Positions 7,293 through 16,112 of a stretch of 64,000 nt of DNA are shown here, piece after piece. Both the position numbers and the translations under genes were made by a program. The DNA comes from Vibrio proteolyticus NBRC 13287. Its GTDB lineage: Bacteria; Pseudomonadota; Gammaproteobacteria; Enterobacterales; Vibrionaceae. The notes below the pieces were generated by a model. That model worked only from the letters and a program-made list of their open reading frames with translations, was not told the DNA's origin and ran no database searches. Positions within the stretch are counted from its first letter, which is position 1. Every line of letters begins with the position of its first letter. The stretch is taken from NCBI RefSeq assembly GCF_000467125.1, contig NZ_BATJ01000019.1, forward strand, positions 51,497-115,496. Direction: 5' to 3'.

Positions 7293-9296
7293 ATGTCTTC
7301 CACAACGCAATTCTTCACTCAACTTGCTCATCGTCTTCATCCGGGTCTGTTTCGCTGCGGTATTGTGGCGGCAGGCGATACCCTATGGCAGCAACAGTGT
7401 GTGACTGCCGCTCTGAACGCGCTGGCTCCTTCACAAGTTTTTCAGCTCGGTGGCCAACAAACGCACGGCTCTCCAAACCAACATGTCACGTTCAAACAAG
7501 GACAGCAACTGCTGGGTCAGGAGTGTGAGCTGCTGATCTGTGATATGTCGAGTGGCTTTGATGCCAACAGCTTTAGTGCGGCGTTGGGATCGCTGAAGGG
7601 CGGCGGCGTGTTGATTGTGCTGCCAGAATCGAACGGTGAGCAAGATGACGGTGCGCGCTGGCTCGAGCTTGGGTTACGACGTCTGACCTGGTTAATTCAG
7701 GGTCAGGCGCTGCCCGCGTTACCCGAATTTCCGTCCACTCATGAAGGGGAGGCGCGCTACGCGCAGCAACAAGATGCGATCGGAAGCATTATCAAGGTCG
7801 TCGAGGGGCACCGCAAGCGGCCTTTGGTGCTTACCGCCGATCGCGGGCGGGGTAAAAGCAGTGCTCTTGGTTTAGCAGCTGCACAGCTAATGCAAGCCCG
7901 GCCACGGCACATCGTGGTTACGGCCCCTCGTTTGGCCAACGTCTCTCCAGTGTTTGACCATGCTGCACGCCAGTTGCCTGATGCGCAGAAATCTAAAACG
8001 GCATTGACGTATCAGGGGGCAACACTCGCGTTTGTGGCGCCGGACGAGTTGTTACGCCAGCCGATCGAGTGTGATTTGTTGTTGGTTGATGAAGCATCAG
8101 CAATTCCGATCCCGATGCTAAAGCGAATGGTACAGCAATACCATCGGCTGGTATTTTCGACCACTATTCATGGGTACGAAGGGTGTGGGCGTGGCTTCAC
8201 ACTCAAATTTCAGCATTGGCTACGTACCGAGCGGCCGGGAGCGCGCTTTATTCAACTGGATCAGCCTATCCGCTGGGGACAGGACGATCCGTTGGAATTG
8301 TGGCTGTATCAAACTTTCTTGCTTGATTGTGAGCTGACACCGCTTCAAACTCCCATTACGTTGCTTCCACCACTCATCGAATTGAGTAAAGCGCATTTGC
8401 TGGCGACACCTGGATTGGTCCGTCAGTGTTTTGCTTTGCTGGTCAACGCCCATTACCAAACATCCCCGAATGACTTGTTTCATCTGCTGTCAGATTCCGC
8501 GACGCGTTTGTTTGCGTTGTTGGATGGCGATGTCTGCCTTGGTTGCCTTTTAGTGGTGGAAGAGGGCGGATTGGATGAGGAGTTAATCGGGCACATTCAG
8601 CGTGGCACGCGCCGCCCGAAAGGGCATCTGACGCCGGTCACTTTGGCCAATCAACTGGGCTGTGCGGAGGCCGCAACCGAGCGCAGCGTACGTATCATGC
8701 GCATTGCAGTCCACCCAGACGGTCAACGTCAGGGATGGGGAACGGCGATGCTCAGGCAGTTGGATGCCTTGCTCGACATTTCGTATTTGTCGACCAGTTT
8801 CGGTGCCACCAGCGATCTGATTCAGTTTTGGCAAAGCAATGATTTTGTACCGCTTAAGTTAGGCAGCCAACGCGATCAGGCGAGTGGTTGTCACTCTTTG
8901 CTGATGGTCAAGGGCCAATCCGAGTGGATCATCAAAGCGCGTCCGCGGTTTGAACACAATCTGGTTTACCAACTGAGCGACAGCCTCAAGGATATTGAAC
9001 CTGACAATGTGCGTAGTTTATTGCCGCTTTCTCACCGTTCCGTGATGTCACAAGGGCTGAGCCCATTAATCGAGTTTTACCTTGAAGGTGGAAGCAGCTT
9101 CGACAGTGTTGCCCCGATGATCCGCGACTGCATACTCACAGCAACGCCTGCGCGGTTGGAGAACGTGTCAGATTTGATGGTGCGAAAAATAGTGCAGCAA
9201 TGGAGCTGGCAGGCTTGTGCCATTGAGTTTTCGATAGCAGGGCGTAAACAGGTTGAAGCGCAGCTGCGACACGATTTACGTCAATTTACACTGTAA
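7293..9296 (+). CDS. tmcA: tRNA(Met) cytidine acetyltransferase TmcA
   Basis: A 667-residue enzyme that makes N4-acetylcytidine at the wobble position (C34) of elongator tRNA-Met using acetyl-CoA and ATP. Visible parts in order: an N-terminal DUF1726-like domain (residues 1-110), a RecD-like helicase module with Walker A (TADRGRGKSS, about 181-190) and DEAD-like LLLVDEASAIPIPML, a GNAT acetyltransferase domain with the acetyl-CoA loop IAVHPDGQRQGWGTAML, and a C-terminal tRNA-binding part. The start at 7293 (MSSTTQFFTQ) is preferred because the longer frame would begin inside the parB2 terminator. The stop codon lies inside a parS2 palindrome (9285-9297), and a hairpin carrying a second parS2 follows. 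Confidence 0.95.
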   Translation: MSSTTQFFTQLAHRLHPGLFRCGIVAAGDTLWQQQCVTAALNALAPSQVFQLGGQQTHGSPNQHVTFKQGQQLLGQECELLICDMSSGFDANSFSAALGSLKGGGVLIVLPESNGEQDDGARWLELGLRRLTWLIQGQALPALPEFPSTHEGEARYAQQQDAIGSIIKVVEGHRKRPLVLTADRGRGKSSALGLAAAQLMQARPRHIVVTAPRLANVSPVFDHAARQLPDAQKSKTALTYQGATLAFVAPDELLRQPIECDLLLVDEASAIPIPMLKRMVQQYHRLVFSTTIHGYEGCGRGFTLKFQHWLRTERPGARFIQLDQPIRWGQDDPLELWLYQTFLLDCELTPLQTPITLLPPLIELSKAHLLATPGLVRQCFALLVNAHYQTSPNDLFHLLSDSATRLFALLDGDVCLGCLLVVEEGGLDEELIGHIQRGTRRPKGHLTPVTLANQLGCAEAATERSVRIMRIAVHPDGQRQGWGTAMLRQLDALLDISYLSTSFGATSDLIQFWQSNDFVPLKLGSQRDQASGCHSLLMVKGQSEWIIKARPRFEHNLVYQLSDSLKDIEPDNVRSLLPLSHRSVMSQGLSPLIEFYLEGGSSFDSVAPMIRDCILTATPARLENVSDLMVRKIVQQWSWQACAIEFSIAGRKQVEAQLRHDLRQFTL

Positions 9297-9298
9297 AC
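9284..9298. promoter_or_regulatory. parS2 site overlapping the tmcA stop codon
   Basis: TTTACACTGTAAA at 9285-9297, an exact parS2 consensus. The tmcA stop TAA (9294-9296) is part of the right half-site, so the site is embedded in the last codons of the gene. Confidence 0.88.
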
Positions 9299-9310
9299 CT
9301 GTCTTGAATG

Positions 9311-9342
9311 GCTCTGCCGTTTACACTGTAAATTGGCAGAGC
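9311..9342 (+). terminator. tmcA hairpin containing a parS2 site
   Basis: An 8-bp perfect outer stem, GCTCTGCC (9311-9318) with GGCAGAGC (9335-9342), brackets a complete parS2 palindrome TTTACACTGTAAA at 9320-9332. In RNA the palindrome can extend the hairpin further. It stands just after tmcA as a terminator would, though the following bases (GTCTGTCCTCC) are only moderately T-rich. The DNA is therefore both a ParB2 site and a likely transcript-end structure. Confidence 0.6.
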
Positions 9343-9544
9343 GTCTGTCCTCCGATTCATCTTGGTGTCCGTTTGGGCCAATCTATTTGATAAAACTAGT
9401 GATCTGGCTCGTCAATCTCATACTAAAGTAGCCTTCTCAGTTTTGATACTGAGCGTTTCGTTCTACACTAAATTGTAATCGTACCTTCTTGCGTGTCTGT
9501 CACACTGAGAGTGAACGCACATCAGTGCCTGATACGTAAGGTCG

Positions 9545-9559
9545 ATTTACACTGTAAAC
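9545..9559. promoter_or_regulatory. parS2 site upstream of the FapA-family gene
   Basis: TTTACACTGTAAA at 9546-9558, an exact parS2 consensus. It is the third copy within 274 bases and lies in the leader of the next gene. Confidence 0.88.
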
Positions 9560-9632
9560 GAGCCAATAAAGGATTATTTGTTGAACCTCGATGTGGGTGG
9601 TAATGCTCACCAGGTTGTTCATAGGTTGTGGT

Positions 9633-11312
9633 ATGTGGAATTCCTTTCTTCAATTGTCTGAAGACAAAACGCAAGTGATTGCAAAACTTCCGCCCGACAT
9701 CCAAATCGATCGCAGTTTTGACCGTTCAGGTTTGGACGAAGAACTGAAGCGAGTTGGTGCCGAGGGTTACTTTCTGTTGGAAGAAGAAATTAACCGCTTC
9801 ATCAATTATTCGCGCGAGATGAAAGGTGAGGCGTATTCCGGATTGGTCATCGGTGGGGTTCGTGATGCCAGCGTTCAGGTGGTGCTATCCGATAACGACA
9901 TGATTGCGACCATGGTCGTCACGGGAGCGTACGGTGGTAAGCCATTGAATGGCGTCGGCTTGGTTCAGGCTTTGGCTCAGGCGCATGTGACGAAAGGTAT
10001 CAATAAGCTGGCGCTGAAAAAAGTGTTGATGGTCAGTGCGACACTTAAGCCGGGTGAGGAGTTTTCTCAGGCGGTGGCGCAAGGAAAGCCGCCAATACAA
10101 GGCAAAGATGTGCAGTTTGTGCCATTGGTGGAAGATGTCAGTAAACAAGTCTTGGCACCCAAGCAGGATGAGCAGAACGATAAAATCGACATGCTCAATC
10201 TGGGGGAAACCATCACCGTTGATGAGAATCAGCCGCTGATGCGACGTAAACCGGCGACCAAAGGTGAGCCGGGCGTCACGGTTCAGGGCAAGTTGATTCC
10301 ACCCAAGCCGGGGAAAGATCAGGCGCTGTCGGCATCGAAAGGCTCACATATTTCGCCTACGGATCCCAATCTGCTGCTGGCCAGTGTTTCCGGGATGCCG
10401 ATCATTCGTAATAAAACCGTCGAAGTGGAAAATGCTTTGTGTCTGGCCAATATTGGCGTCGCAACCGGTCACGTGAAGTTTAAGGGCAATGTGATTGTTA
10501 ACGGTGACATTGAGTCCGATATGGTTGTCCGGGCAACTGGCAGCGTTACGGTGGGCGGATTTATTGAATCGGCCGATGTTCAGGCGAAAGGCGACATTAT
10601 TGTCGCCAAGGGGATCATCGGCCATACCGACACCGATGGCGAACGCAAAAGTTGTGTCGTTAAATCCGGTGCCAATATTAAAGCTAACTATGCGCAGTAT
10701 GCCGAATTGCAGGCGGCGGAGGATATTGAACTGGTGGTGCACAGTTTGAGCAATCATCTGCGCTGCGGTGGCAATCTAACGGTATCAGACAAAACTGGGA
10801 AACAAGGCACGCTCAGTGGCGGCACCAGCCAGGTCGGGGGGAAAATCAGTTGTATCAACCTTGGTGTAGAGGGGGATACCGCAACTTATGTCGAAGCGTT
10901 TGCCCGTTTTAATGCCTACAAAGACAAAATCGCTCGTTACCGCGAAATGTACCGTCAGGTTCAGGAAGAAACCATGACCTTGGTGCGAAAGGAACTGGAG
11001 CTGAAAAAGCGGCCAAAAGCCGAGCGCAGTGACGAAGAGATCCAGCAGATGGAGCAGATGAAAGAAGCGGCCAATGCAAAGTTGGAAAAAACCAAAACGG
11101 CGATCGATGTGCTGGAAGATGAGTTTAATCGTGCGTTGGAAGAAAATTTCATTGAAGTAAAAAGTAAGGTCTATACCCATGTCACGGTGCAGTACGGGGA
11201 AGAAAAGGTCATTACTAAGCGTACGCACGGCGCGAGTCGTTTCTCGTTTAATCAATATGAGATCAAATGCTCTTCGTTGTTTGATGAGGACGCAATAGAA
11301 GAGGGCATCTGA
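9633..11312 (+). CDS. FapA (DUF342) family protein
   Basis: A 559-residue cytosolic protein of the DUF342/FapA family, long repetitive polymerisation-like beta-helix proteins named for flagellar assembly in some species but of unclear function in vibrios. The N-terminal part (residues 1-180) is globular. A Gly/Val-rich repetitive region follows, with VATGHVKFKGNVIVNGDIES and ATGSVTVGGFIESADVQAKG repeats typical of the stacked beta-helix. The last 150 residues include a long charged coiled coil (KELELKKRPKAERSDEEIQQ). I chose the ATG at 9633 (MWNSFLQLSEDKTQVIAK). A start 14 codons upstream is possible but adds a short hydrophobic stretch. The gene stands alone and ends in a UUCG-capped hairpin. 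Confidence 0.85.
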   Translation: MWNSFLQLSEDKTQVIAKLPPDIQIDRSFDRSGLDEELKRVGAEGYFLLEEEINRFINYSREMKGEAYSGLVIGGVRDASVQVVLSDNDMIATMVVTGAYGGKPLNGVGLVQALAQAHVTKGINKLALKKVLMVSATLKPGEEFSQAVAQGKPPIQGKDVQFVPLVEDVSKQVLAPKQDEQNDKIDMLNLGETITVDENQPLMRRKPATKGEPGVTVQGKLIPPKPGKDQALSASKGSHISPTDPNLLLASVSGMPIIRNKTVEVENALCLANIGVATGHVKFKGNVIVNGDIESDMVVRATGSVTVGGFIESADVQAKGDIIVAKGIIGHTDTDGERKSCVVKSGANIKANYAQYAELQAAEDIELVVHSLSNHLRCGGNLTVSDKTGKQGTLSGGTSQVGGKISCINLGVEGDTATYVEAFARFNAYKDKIARYREMYRQVQEETMTLVRKELELKKRPKAERSDEEIQQMEQMKEAANAKLEKTKTAIDVLEDEFNRALEENFIEVKSKVYTHVTVQYGEEKVITKRTHGASRFSFNQYEIKCSSLFDEDAIEEGI

Positions 11313-11316
11313 ACAT

Positions 11317-11338
11317 GCGGAGCTTCGGCTCCGCTTTA
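11317..11338 (+). terminator. Terminator with a TTCG tetraloop
   Basis: Stem GCGGAGC / GCTCCGC (11317-11323 with 11328-11334) closed by TTCG, followed by TTTATGTT. It lies between the converging FapA-family and murR genes. Confidence 0.7.
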
Positions 11339-11349
11339 TGTTGGCCGTG

Positions 11350-12201
11350 CTATTTGAGGATCAGGCGAATGTCCGATGAAATGTCGTCGATCAGTTTTCG
11401 CGCCGACTCGTCTCGTTGTTGCACCAGCGTGATAAACAGCAGGTCGGTGATCACGTTTTGCGCCGTTCGTGATGCTATTGACGAACTGCGGTGTTGTGAT
11501 TCGTCGGCAACCGTATCAAAGACCAAATCAGCCATGGCTCTGAGTTTGTTTTTGCGTGTTGACGTCAGCGCGATCACCCGGGCCCCTTTTTGCTTGGCCG
11601 CGTCGGCCGCCACCAGCATTTCTTTACGGTCACCAGAAAAAGAAATCACGATCTGAACATCCTGTTCGGTCAACGTCCTGGCGGTGGCAATTTGTACGTG
11701 ACTGTCTTGCTCACTCAGAGCGGTAATTCCGAGTTTAAGCAGTTTGTACGACAAATCCTTTGCCGTCAGGGCAGAGCCGCCAATTCCCAATACCTGAACC
11801 CGGCTGGCCTGGTCAATCCAGCTTACCGCTTCATAACACGCCTCAAGCGACAAGGCATTGGTGGTTTGAAACATGGCATCGGTTTTGGCCTGCACCAATT
11901 TCTGAGCGATAACGGCCAGAGGGTCATCAAGCAGAATGTTGCTGTGCAAAGGGGTTGTCTGTAGTGCTTGTTTACGCGCCAGGTCTTCAGTTAATGCCAG
12001 CTTAAAATCACTGTAACCTCTAAACCCAAGCTTCTGGGTGAATTTGACGATGCTGGACTGACTGACCTCTGCCTGAGCGGCGAGTGCCTGACTGGTTAAC
12101 AGCACCGCTTGGGCGGGGTGGGCGATGATCCAGTCGGCCACTTTCCTGCTGCTGTCAGACAGATGCGTGCGCCGTGCCACCAGAATATTAAGTACAGACA
12201 C
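11350..12201 (-). CDS. murR: RpiR/MurR family transcriptional regulator
   Basis: A 283-residue RpiR-type regulator. The N-terminal helix-turn-helix domain (residues 1-75) shows ALAAQAEVSQSSIVKFTQKL and GFRGYSDFKLAL. The C-terminal SIS sugar-phosphate-binding domain shows VQVLGIGGSALTAKDLSYKL and IVISFSGDRKEMLVAA. Proteins of this type repress murQP and are released by N-acetylmuramate 6-phosphate. The start is a GTG at 12201-12199 with a good GAGGAG Shine-Dalgarno. It is divergent from murQ across a 239-base gap that holds two ATTCCAT-type palindromes and a CRP-like site, which fits local control of the mur operon. The ligand assignment rests on this neighbourhood. Confidence 0.85.
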   Translation of the reverse strand: MSVLNILVARRTHLSDSSRKVADWIIAHPAQAVLLTSQALAAQAEVSQSSIVKFTQKLGFRGYSDFKLALTEDLARKQALQTTPLHSNILLDDPLAVIAQKLVQAKTDAMFQTTNALSLEACYEAVSWIDQASRVQVLGIGGSALTAKDLSYKLLKLGITALSEQDSHVQIATARTLTEQDVQIVISFSGDRKEMLVAADAAKQKGARVIALTSTRKNKLRAMADLVFDTVADESQHRSSSIASRTAQNVITDLLFITLVQQRDESARKLIDDISSDIRLILK

Positions 12202-12231
12202 CGATTTCTCCTCAAAAAATCAAAATAATTT

Positions 12232-12408
12232 ATTCCATGAATGTAATAACGACGACTCGAACTAACTGATTGATTCATTGCTTATGAACCTATGCCTATT
12301 GTCTCTCTTCGTCATCTGAAGCGCCAATTATTCCGTCATCGTACCGGTTAAAGAATAACTTTAACTGTGAGTACTATCACTAAATGTGAATATTTTATTC
12401 CATAGAAT
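12232..12408. promoter_or_regulatory. murR-murQ divergent control region: paired operators and a CRP-like site
   Basis: Two near-identical boxes, TTTATTCCATGAAT (box ATTCCATGAAT, 12232-12242) and TTTATTCCATAGAAT (ATTC-CATA-GAAT palindrome, 12397-12408), flank the divergent promoters about 165 bases apart. They are good candidates for MurR operators. Between them TGTGAGTACTATCACT at 12366-12381 matches the CRP half-sites TGTGA-N6-TCACT. Repression by MurR and activation by cAMP-CRP are inferred from motif form and position. Confidence 0.6.
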
Positions 12409-12440
12409 CGCGCTCATTCGTTAGGTAGTGAGAGTGCAAG

Positions 12441-13346
12441 ATGAAGATAGATTTGACCGGTTTGGTCACCGAAAGCCGAAATAATGCCAGCGCGAAGATT
12501 GATACGCTGACGACATTTGAGATGCTCAGCGTGATCAATGCTGAAGACCAGAAAGTGGCGCTGGCAGTGAGAGCGGAACTGCAAAACATCACACTGGCGG
12601 TGGATGCAGTGACACACGCCTTTAGCTCTGGTGGGCGGCTTATCTATATGGGGGCGGGCACGTCCGGGCGTTTGGGTATTCTGGATGCCAGTGAGTGCCC
12701 TCCCACTTACGGTAGCGATCCGGGGCTTGTCGTAGGCCTGATCGCAGGGGGACAGCTGGCGATTCTGAAAGCGGTCGAGAATGCCGAAGATGATCGACGG
12801 TTGGGGCAACAGGAGCTAGAGCAGTTAAACCTCAGTGAAAAGGATGTGGTGGTTGGTATCGCAGCCAGTGGGCGCACACCCTATGTTCTGGGCGGGCTGG
12901 AGTATGCACGCTCGGTGGGGGCGGTAACCGTCTCGGTGGCGTGCAACCCGGGTTGTACGATGGCATCGCTGGCTGATATCGCGATCACCCCGGTGGTTGG
13001 CGCAGAAGTGGTGACTGGCTCGTCTCGCATGAAAGCCGGAACGGCGCAAAAGCTGGTCCTGAATATGCTCACTACTGGTGCCATGATTCGCTGTGGCAAA
13101 GTGTTTGGCAATCTGATGGTGGATGTGGAAGCGACCAACGCTAAGCTGGTCCAGCGTCAGATCAATATCGTTGCCGAAGCCACTGGCGTGGATGCCGATA
13201 CGGCGGAAGCGGCGCTCAATGAGTGTGGGCGTCACTGCAAGACCGCCATCGTGATGTTGCTGGCCGATGTGGATGCGGAGCAGGCTCGTTTGCGCCTGAG
13301 CGCCCACAACGGATTCATTCGTCCCGCACTCAACAACCCTCAATAA
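12441..13346 (+). CDS. murQ: N-acetylmuramic acid 6-phosphate etherase MurQ
   Basis: A 301-residue SIS-domain enzyme that cleaves the D-lactyl ether of N-acetylmuramate 6-phosphate to give GlcNAc 6-phosphate and lactate. This is the key cytosolic step in recycling or using MurNAc from peptidoglycan. The diagnostic stretch YMGAGTSGRLGILDASECPP lies at residues 69-88, with Glu85 the predicted catalytic acid/base. A second family motif, VVGIAASGRTPYVLGGLEYA, follows. The length equals the usual 295-305. murP follows after 31 bases with its own ribosome-binding site (GAAGGA), so the two form an operon. Divergent murR and the palindromes between them point to MurNAc-6-P-responsive regulation. Confidence 0.96.
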   Translation: MKIDLTGLVTESRNNASAKIDTLTTFEMLSVINAEDQKVALAVRAELQNITLAVDAVTHAFSSGGRLIYMGAGTSGRLGILDASECPPTYGSDPGLVVGLIAGGQLAILKAVENAEDDRRLGQQELEQLNLSEKDVVVGIAASGRTPYVLGGLEYARSVGAVTVSVACNPGCTMASLADIAITPVVGAEVVTGSSRMKAGTAQKLVLNMLTTGAMIRCGKVFGNLMVDVEATNAKLVQRQINIVAEATGVDADTAEAALNECGRHCKTAIVMLLADVDAEQARLRLSAHNGFIRPALNNPQ

Positions 13347-13377
13347 CCCACAGTATTAACGCTCTGAAGGATTCACT

Positions 13378-14829
13378 ATGGCAAAAATTACTTCCAATAT
13401 GATCTCTCAACTGCTGGACGCGGTAGGGGGGAGCAGCAACGTCGCAAAATGTGGCAATTGCATGACGCGTTTGCGTCTGTCGCTGGCAAACAACAACCTG
13501 GCTGATCAAGCAACACTCAAGCAGATCCCAGGTGTGATGGGGGTGGTCGAAAGCGATCAGCAGTTTCAGATCATTCTCGGGCCGGGTAAAGCCCAGCAAG
13601 CGGCTGAAATGATGAGTGAACTGATTGAGCGTCTGAGTGAAAGTGGGGCAGTGAACCCGGCTTATCAGCCGGATCTCACTTCGCTGGCTGCTGAGCAGAA
13701 AAAGCAGATGAAGAGCAAGCAAACCAGTGCGGTGCAACGCTTTCTAAGCAAGTTCGCCACCATTTTTACGCCATTGATCCCCGGTTTTATCGCTGCAGGT
13801 CTATTGCTTGGCTTTGCGACGCTGCTTGAACAAATATACGTGATCAACCAGGCCCCGAGTCAGTTTATGCTCGATCTGGTGGCGTATATGAAAGTGTTTG
13901 GCAAAGGCCTGTTTGCGTTTCTCTCGATTCTGATTGGCTACAACGCACAGCAGGCGTTTGGTGGTTCTGGTGTCAACGGTGCGATTCTGGCGTCGCTGTT
14001 TGTTTTAGGGTATGACCCGCAAGCGACCAGTGGTATCTATTCCGGAATGCATGAATTTTTCGGTTTTGCTATCGATCCCCGTGGCAACATCATCGGTGTC
14101 TTACTGGCGTGTATTCTCGGTGCTCAGGTCGAGCGTAAAGTGCGTCAGTTTATGCCGGACGATCTGGATATGATTCTGACATCAGTGATCACGTTACTGA
14201 TCATGGGGGCGGTCACTTATCTGGTGATCATGCCAATCGGGGGCGAGTTATTTAAAGGGATGTCATGGTTGTTTCTCAATTTGAATGACAACCCGATCGG
14301 CGCAGCTTTGCTTGCCGGCTTATTTCTGATATCGGTGGTGTTTGGGATCCATCAGGGGTTTGTGCCAGTCTATTTTGCTCTGATGGACGCGCAGGGCTTC
14401 AACTCGCTGTTCCCGATATTGGCAATGGCAGGTGGTGGTCAGGTTGGGGCCTCCATGGCGCTGTATTTCAAAGCCAAACAAGACTCTATGCTGCGCTCTC
14501 AGGTGAAAGGCGCCATCATTCCCGGTTTGCTCGGGATCGGTGAGCCACTGATTTACGGTGTGACGCTACCCCGGGTTAAACCGTTCGTGACTGCTTGTAT
14601 CGGCGGCGCTGCAGGAGGTTTTTTTGTGGGGCTGATTGCCTATCTGGGCATGCCGGTTGGCCTCAACACGGTGTTTGGCCCATCTGGTATCGTGGCGATT
14701 CCGTTGATGACCTCAGACAGTGGTATTTTCCCGGCCATGCTGGTGTTCGTTGCAGGTCTGCTTATTTCTTACCTGGTGGGTTTTCTGGCCACCTACCTGT
14801 TCGGTTGTAAAGACGTCGATTTAAGCTAA
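13378..14829 (+). CDS. murP: PTS N-acetylmuramic acid transporter, EIIBC component
   Basis: A 483-residue phosphotransferase permease that imports and phosphorylates MurNAc. The N-terminal EIIB domain (residues 1-90) has the phospho-accepting cysteine Cys28 in CGNCMTRLRLSL. A basic linker at 105-125 leads to the EIIC membrane domain with about ten hydrophobic spans, including the loop motif GIGEPLIYGVTLP shared with sucrose/MurNAc-type EIIC proteins. There is no EIIA domain, so the glucose-type EIIA is expected to supply phosphate, as in E. coli MurP. The gene follows murQ closely. The next gene, a porin, lies 170 bases downstream past GC-rich inverted repeats. Assignment to MurNAc rests on murQ linkage and family resemblance. 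Confidence 0.92.
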   Translation: MAKITSNMISQLLDAVGGSSNVAKCGNCMTRLRLSLANNNLADQATLKQIPGVMGVVESDQQFQIILGPGKAQQAAEMMSELIERLSESGAVNPAYQPDLTSLAAEQKKQMKSKQTSAVQRFLSKFATIFTPLIPGFIAAGLLLGFATLLEQIYVINQAPSQFMLDLVAYMKVFGKGLFAFLSILIGYNAQQAFGGSGVNGAILASLFVLGYDPQATSGIYSGMHEFFGFAIDPRGNIIGVLLACILGAQVERKVRQFMPDDLDMILTSVITLLIMGAVTYLVIMPIGGELFKGMSWLFLNLNDNPIGAALLAGLFLISVVFGIHQGFVPVYFALMDAQGFNSLFPILAMAGGGQVGASMALYFKAKQDSMLRSQVKGAIIPGLLGIGEPLIYGVTLPRVKPFVTACIGGAAGGFFVGLIAYLGMPVGLNTVFGPSGIVAIPLMTSDSGIFPAMLVFVAGLLISYLVGFLATYLFGCKDVDLS

Positions 14830-14999
14830 CCCGTTTTTCCCCTGTAGAAACGGGGCGGCAAGCGCCTTTGCTAGTCACAAAGGCGCGCCTTATCACTACA
14901 TTCCAGCTGTGTTGATTACTCCTTTGACAACAGGAGGGGATCAGTGCGTCTCAAACACAGCCAAAACAACCATAAATTGTGCATTGAAAGGTGATTCCC

Positions 15000-16058
15000 A
15001 TGAAAAAACATTTACTCGCTCTTCTCCTCCCTGCCGCGTTTGTAACGCATAGTGCCTCAGCGGTGCAACTCTATCAGGCGGAAGATGGTTCTGCTCTGAA
15101 TCTCTATTCCCGTCTTGGTTTCAATTTGACCGACAAAAACGATCAGTACGGTGATACCAATGGCGAATTTGACGGCCGTATCGGCCTGAACGGCTCACAA
15201 ACCATTAACGCGCACGCCTCCGTTATTGGCCAGGCGCAATATCAGGTAGGAGCGGCGGAATACGCCAATCAGGTCAATGATAAGCCATCCCTGACGGCTC
15301 GTTATGTGTGGGCTGGGATTGATGGTCACGAGTACGGACGGGTCACTGGCGGGCGTGTGGCCTCCGGATTGATCATGTTTACCGACATCGGTGACGTATT
15401 CGCATCTTCTGATGTGTCCATGGCCCGTCAGGCGGCAAAAGTCGATAAAACCGCGACTCAGGTGTTTCGTCAAGATGGCACCGTGCAATACCAGAACAGT
15501 TTTGGCAACCTGGATGCGTCTGCCGCTTATATTTTAGGTAACAGCACCTCTGAGTTAGATTACGGCTACAACGCAGCCCTGCGCTATACGTTTGATATGG
15601 GGGAGTTCGGTCGGTTGGCTCCGGTGGTAGCCATACAAAAAAGCAAAGGTGATCATCGTGAAAGCAATGATACCGATTACACCTTCTGGGGTGTCGGTAC
15701 GCGTTATTATCTGGGCGATTGGATGGTCGGAGCATTGTATTCGGAAGATAAGCTGGACGGCTATTACGCGCAGACCAGTACCGATGAAGTGACGGAACTG
15801 ACCGCAGTTTACAATGTAAATGATAAGTGGGCACTGCGCGCGGGCTATCGTTATCTGGATAACAAAGGTGGTGACGAACTGCAACTGAAAGATACTACAC
15901 TGGAAGTTCAGTTTAAGCTCACTGCGCGGTCGTCAATCTATACCAGTTACGTGGATCGTAATGGCCAACGCGGCGATTACAACGGTCAGGAAGTGTCGTT
16001 CGGTGGGGCGCACGCCGACGAAAGCTACTACCATCTTGGGTTGCGTTACGAGCTGTAA
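15000..16058 (+). CDS. Outer-membrane general porin (OmpU/OmpT-like)
   Basis: A 352-residue Gram-negative trimeric porin. The ATG at 15000 follows AAAGGTGATTCCC; an upstream in-frame GTG would add three residues. The signal peptide MKKHLLALLLPAAFVTHSAS is followed by AVQLYQAEDGSALNLYSRLG, the classical first strands. Alternating beta strands continue to a C-terminal phenylalanine-replacing ending YYHLGLRYEL. The first third contains the YVWAGIDGHEYGRVTGGRVA loop-3 region. Placement behind murQP suggests it could serve outer-membrane entry of MurNAc or muropeptides, which is inference. A parS2 site (15807-15821) is embedded in the coding sequence. A strong terminator follows. Confidence 0.88.
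   Translation: MKKHLLALLLPAAFVTHSASAVQLYQAEDGSALNLYSRLGFNLTDKNDQYGDTNGEFDGRIGLNGSQTINAHASVIGQAQYQVGAAEYANQVNDKPSLTARYVWAGIDGHEYGRVTGGRVASGLIMFTDIGDVFASSDVSMARQAAKVDKTATQVFRQDGTVQYQNSFGNLDASAAYILGNSTSELDYGYNAALRYTFDMGEFGRLAPVVAIQKSKGDHRESNDTDYTFWGVGTRYYLGDWMVGALYSEDKLDGYYAQTSTDEVTELTAVYNVNDKWALRAGYRYLDNKGGDELQLKDTTLEVQFKLTARSSIYTSYVDRNGQRGDYNGQEVSFGGAHADESYYHLGLRYEL
15807..15821. promoter_or_regulatory. parS2 site inside the porin gene
   Basis: TTTACAATGTAAA at 15808-15820, an exact parS2 consensus within a coding region. The codons read VYNVN across the site. Confidence 0.85.
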
Positions 16059-16082
16059 GCGCGCATCACTGTCCTAAATTGG

Positions 16083-16112
16083 CCGCAGGAGTTTGTCCCT
16101 CCTGCGGTTTTT
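16083..16112 (+). terminator. Porin terminator
   Basis: Stem CCGCAGGAG / CTCCTGCGG (16083-16091 with 16099-16107), 7-base loop, then six T residues. It lies between the porin and the converging tetR. Confidence 0.9.
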
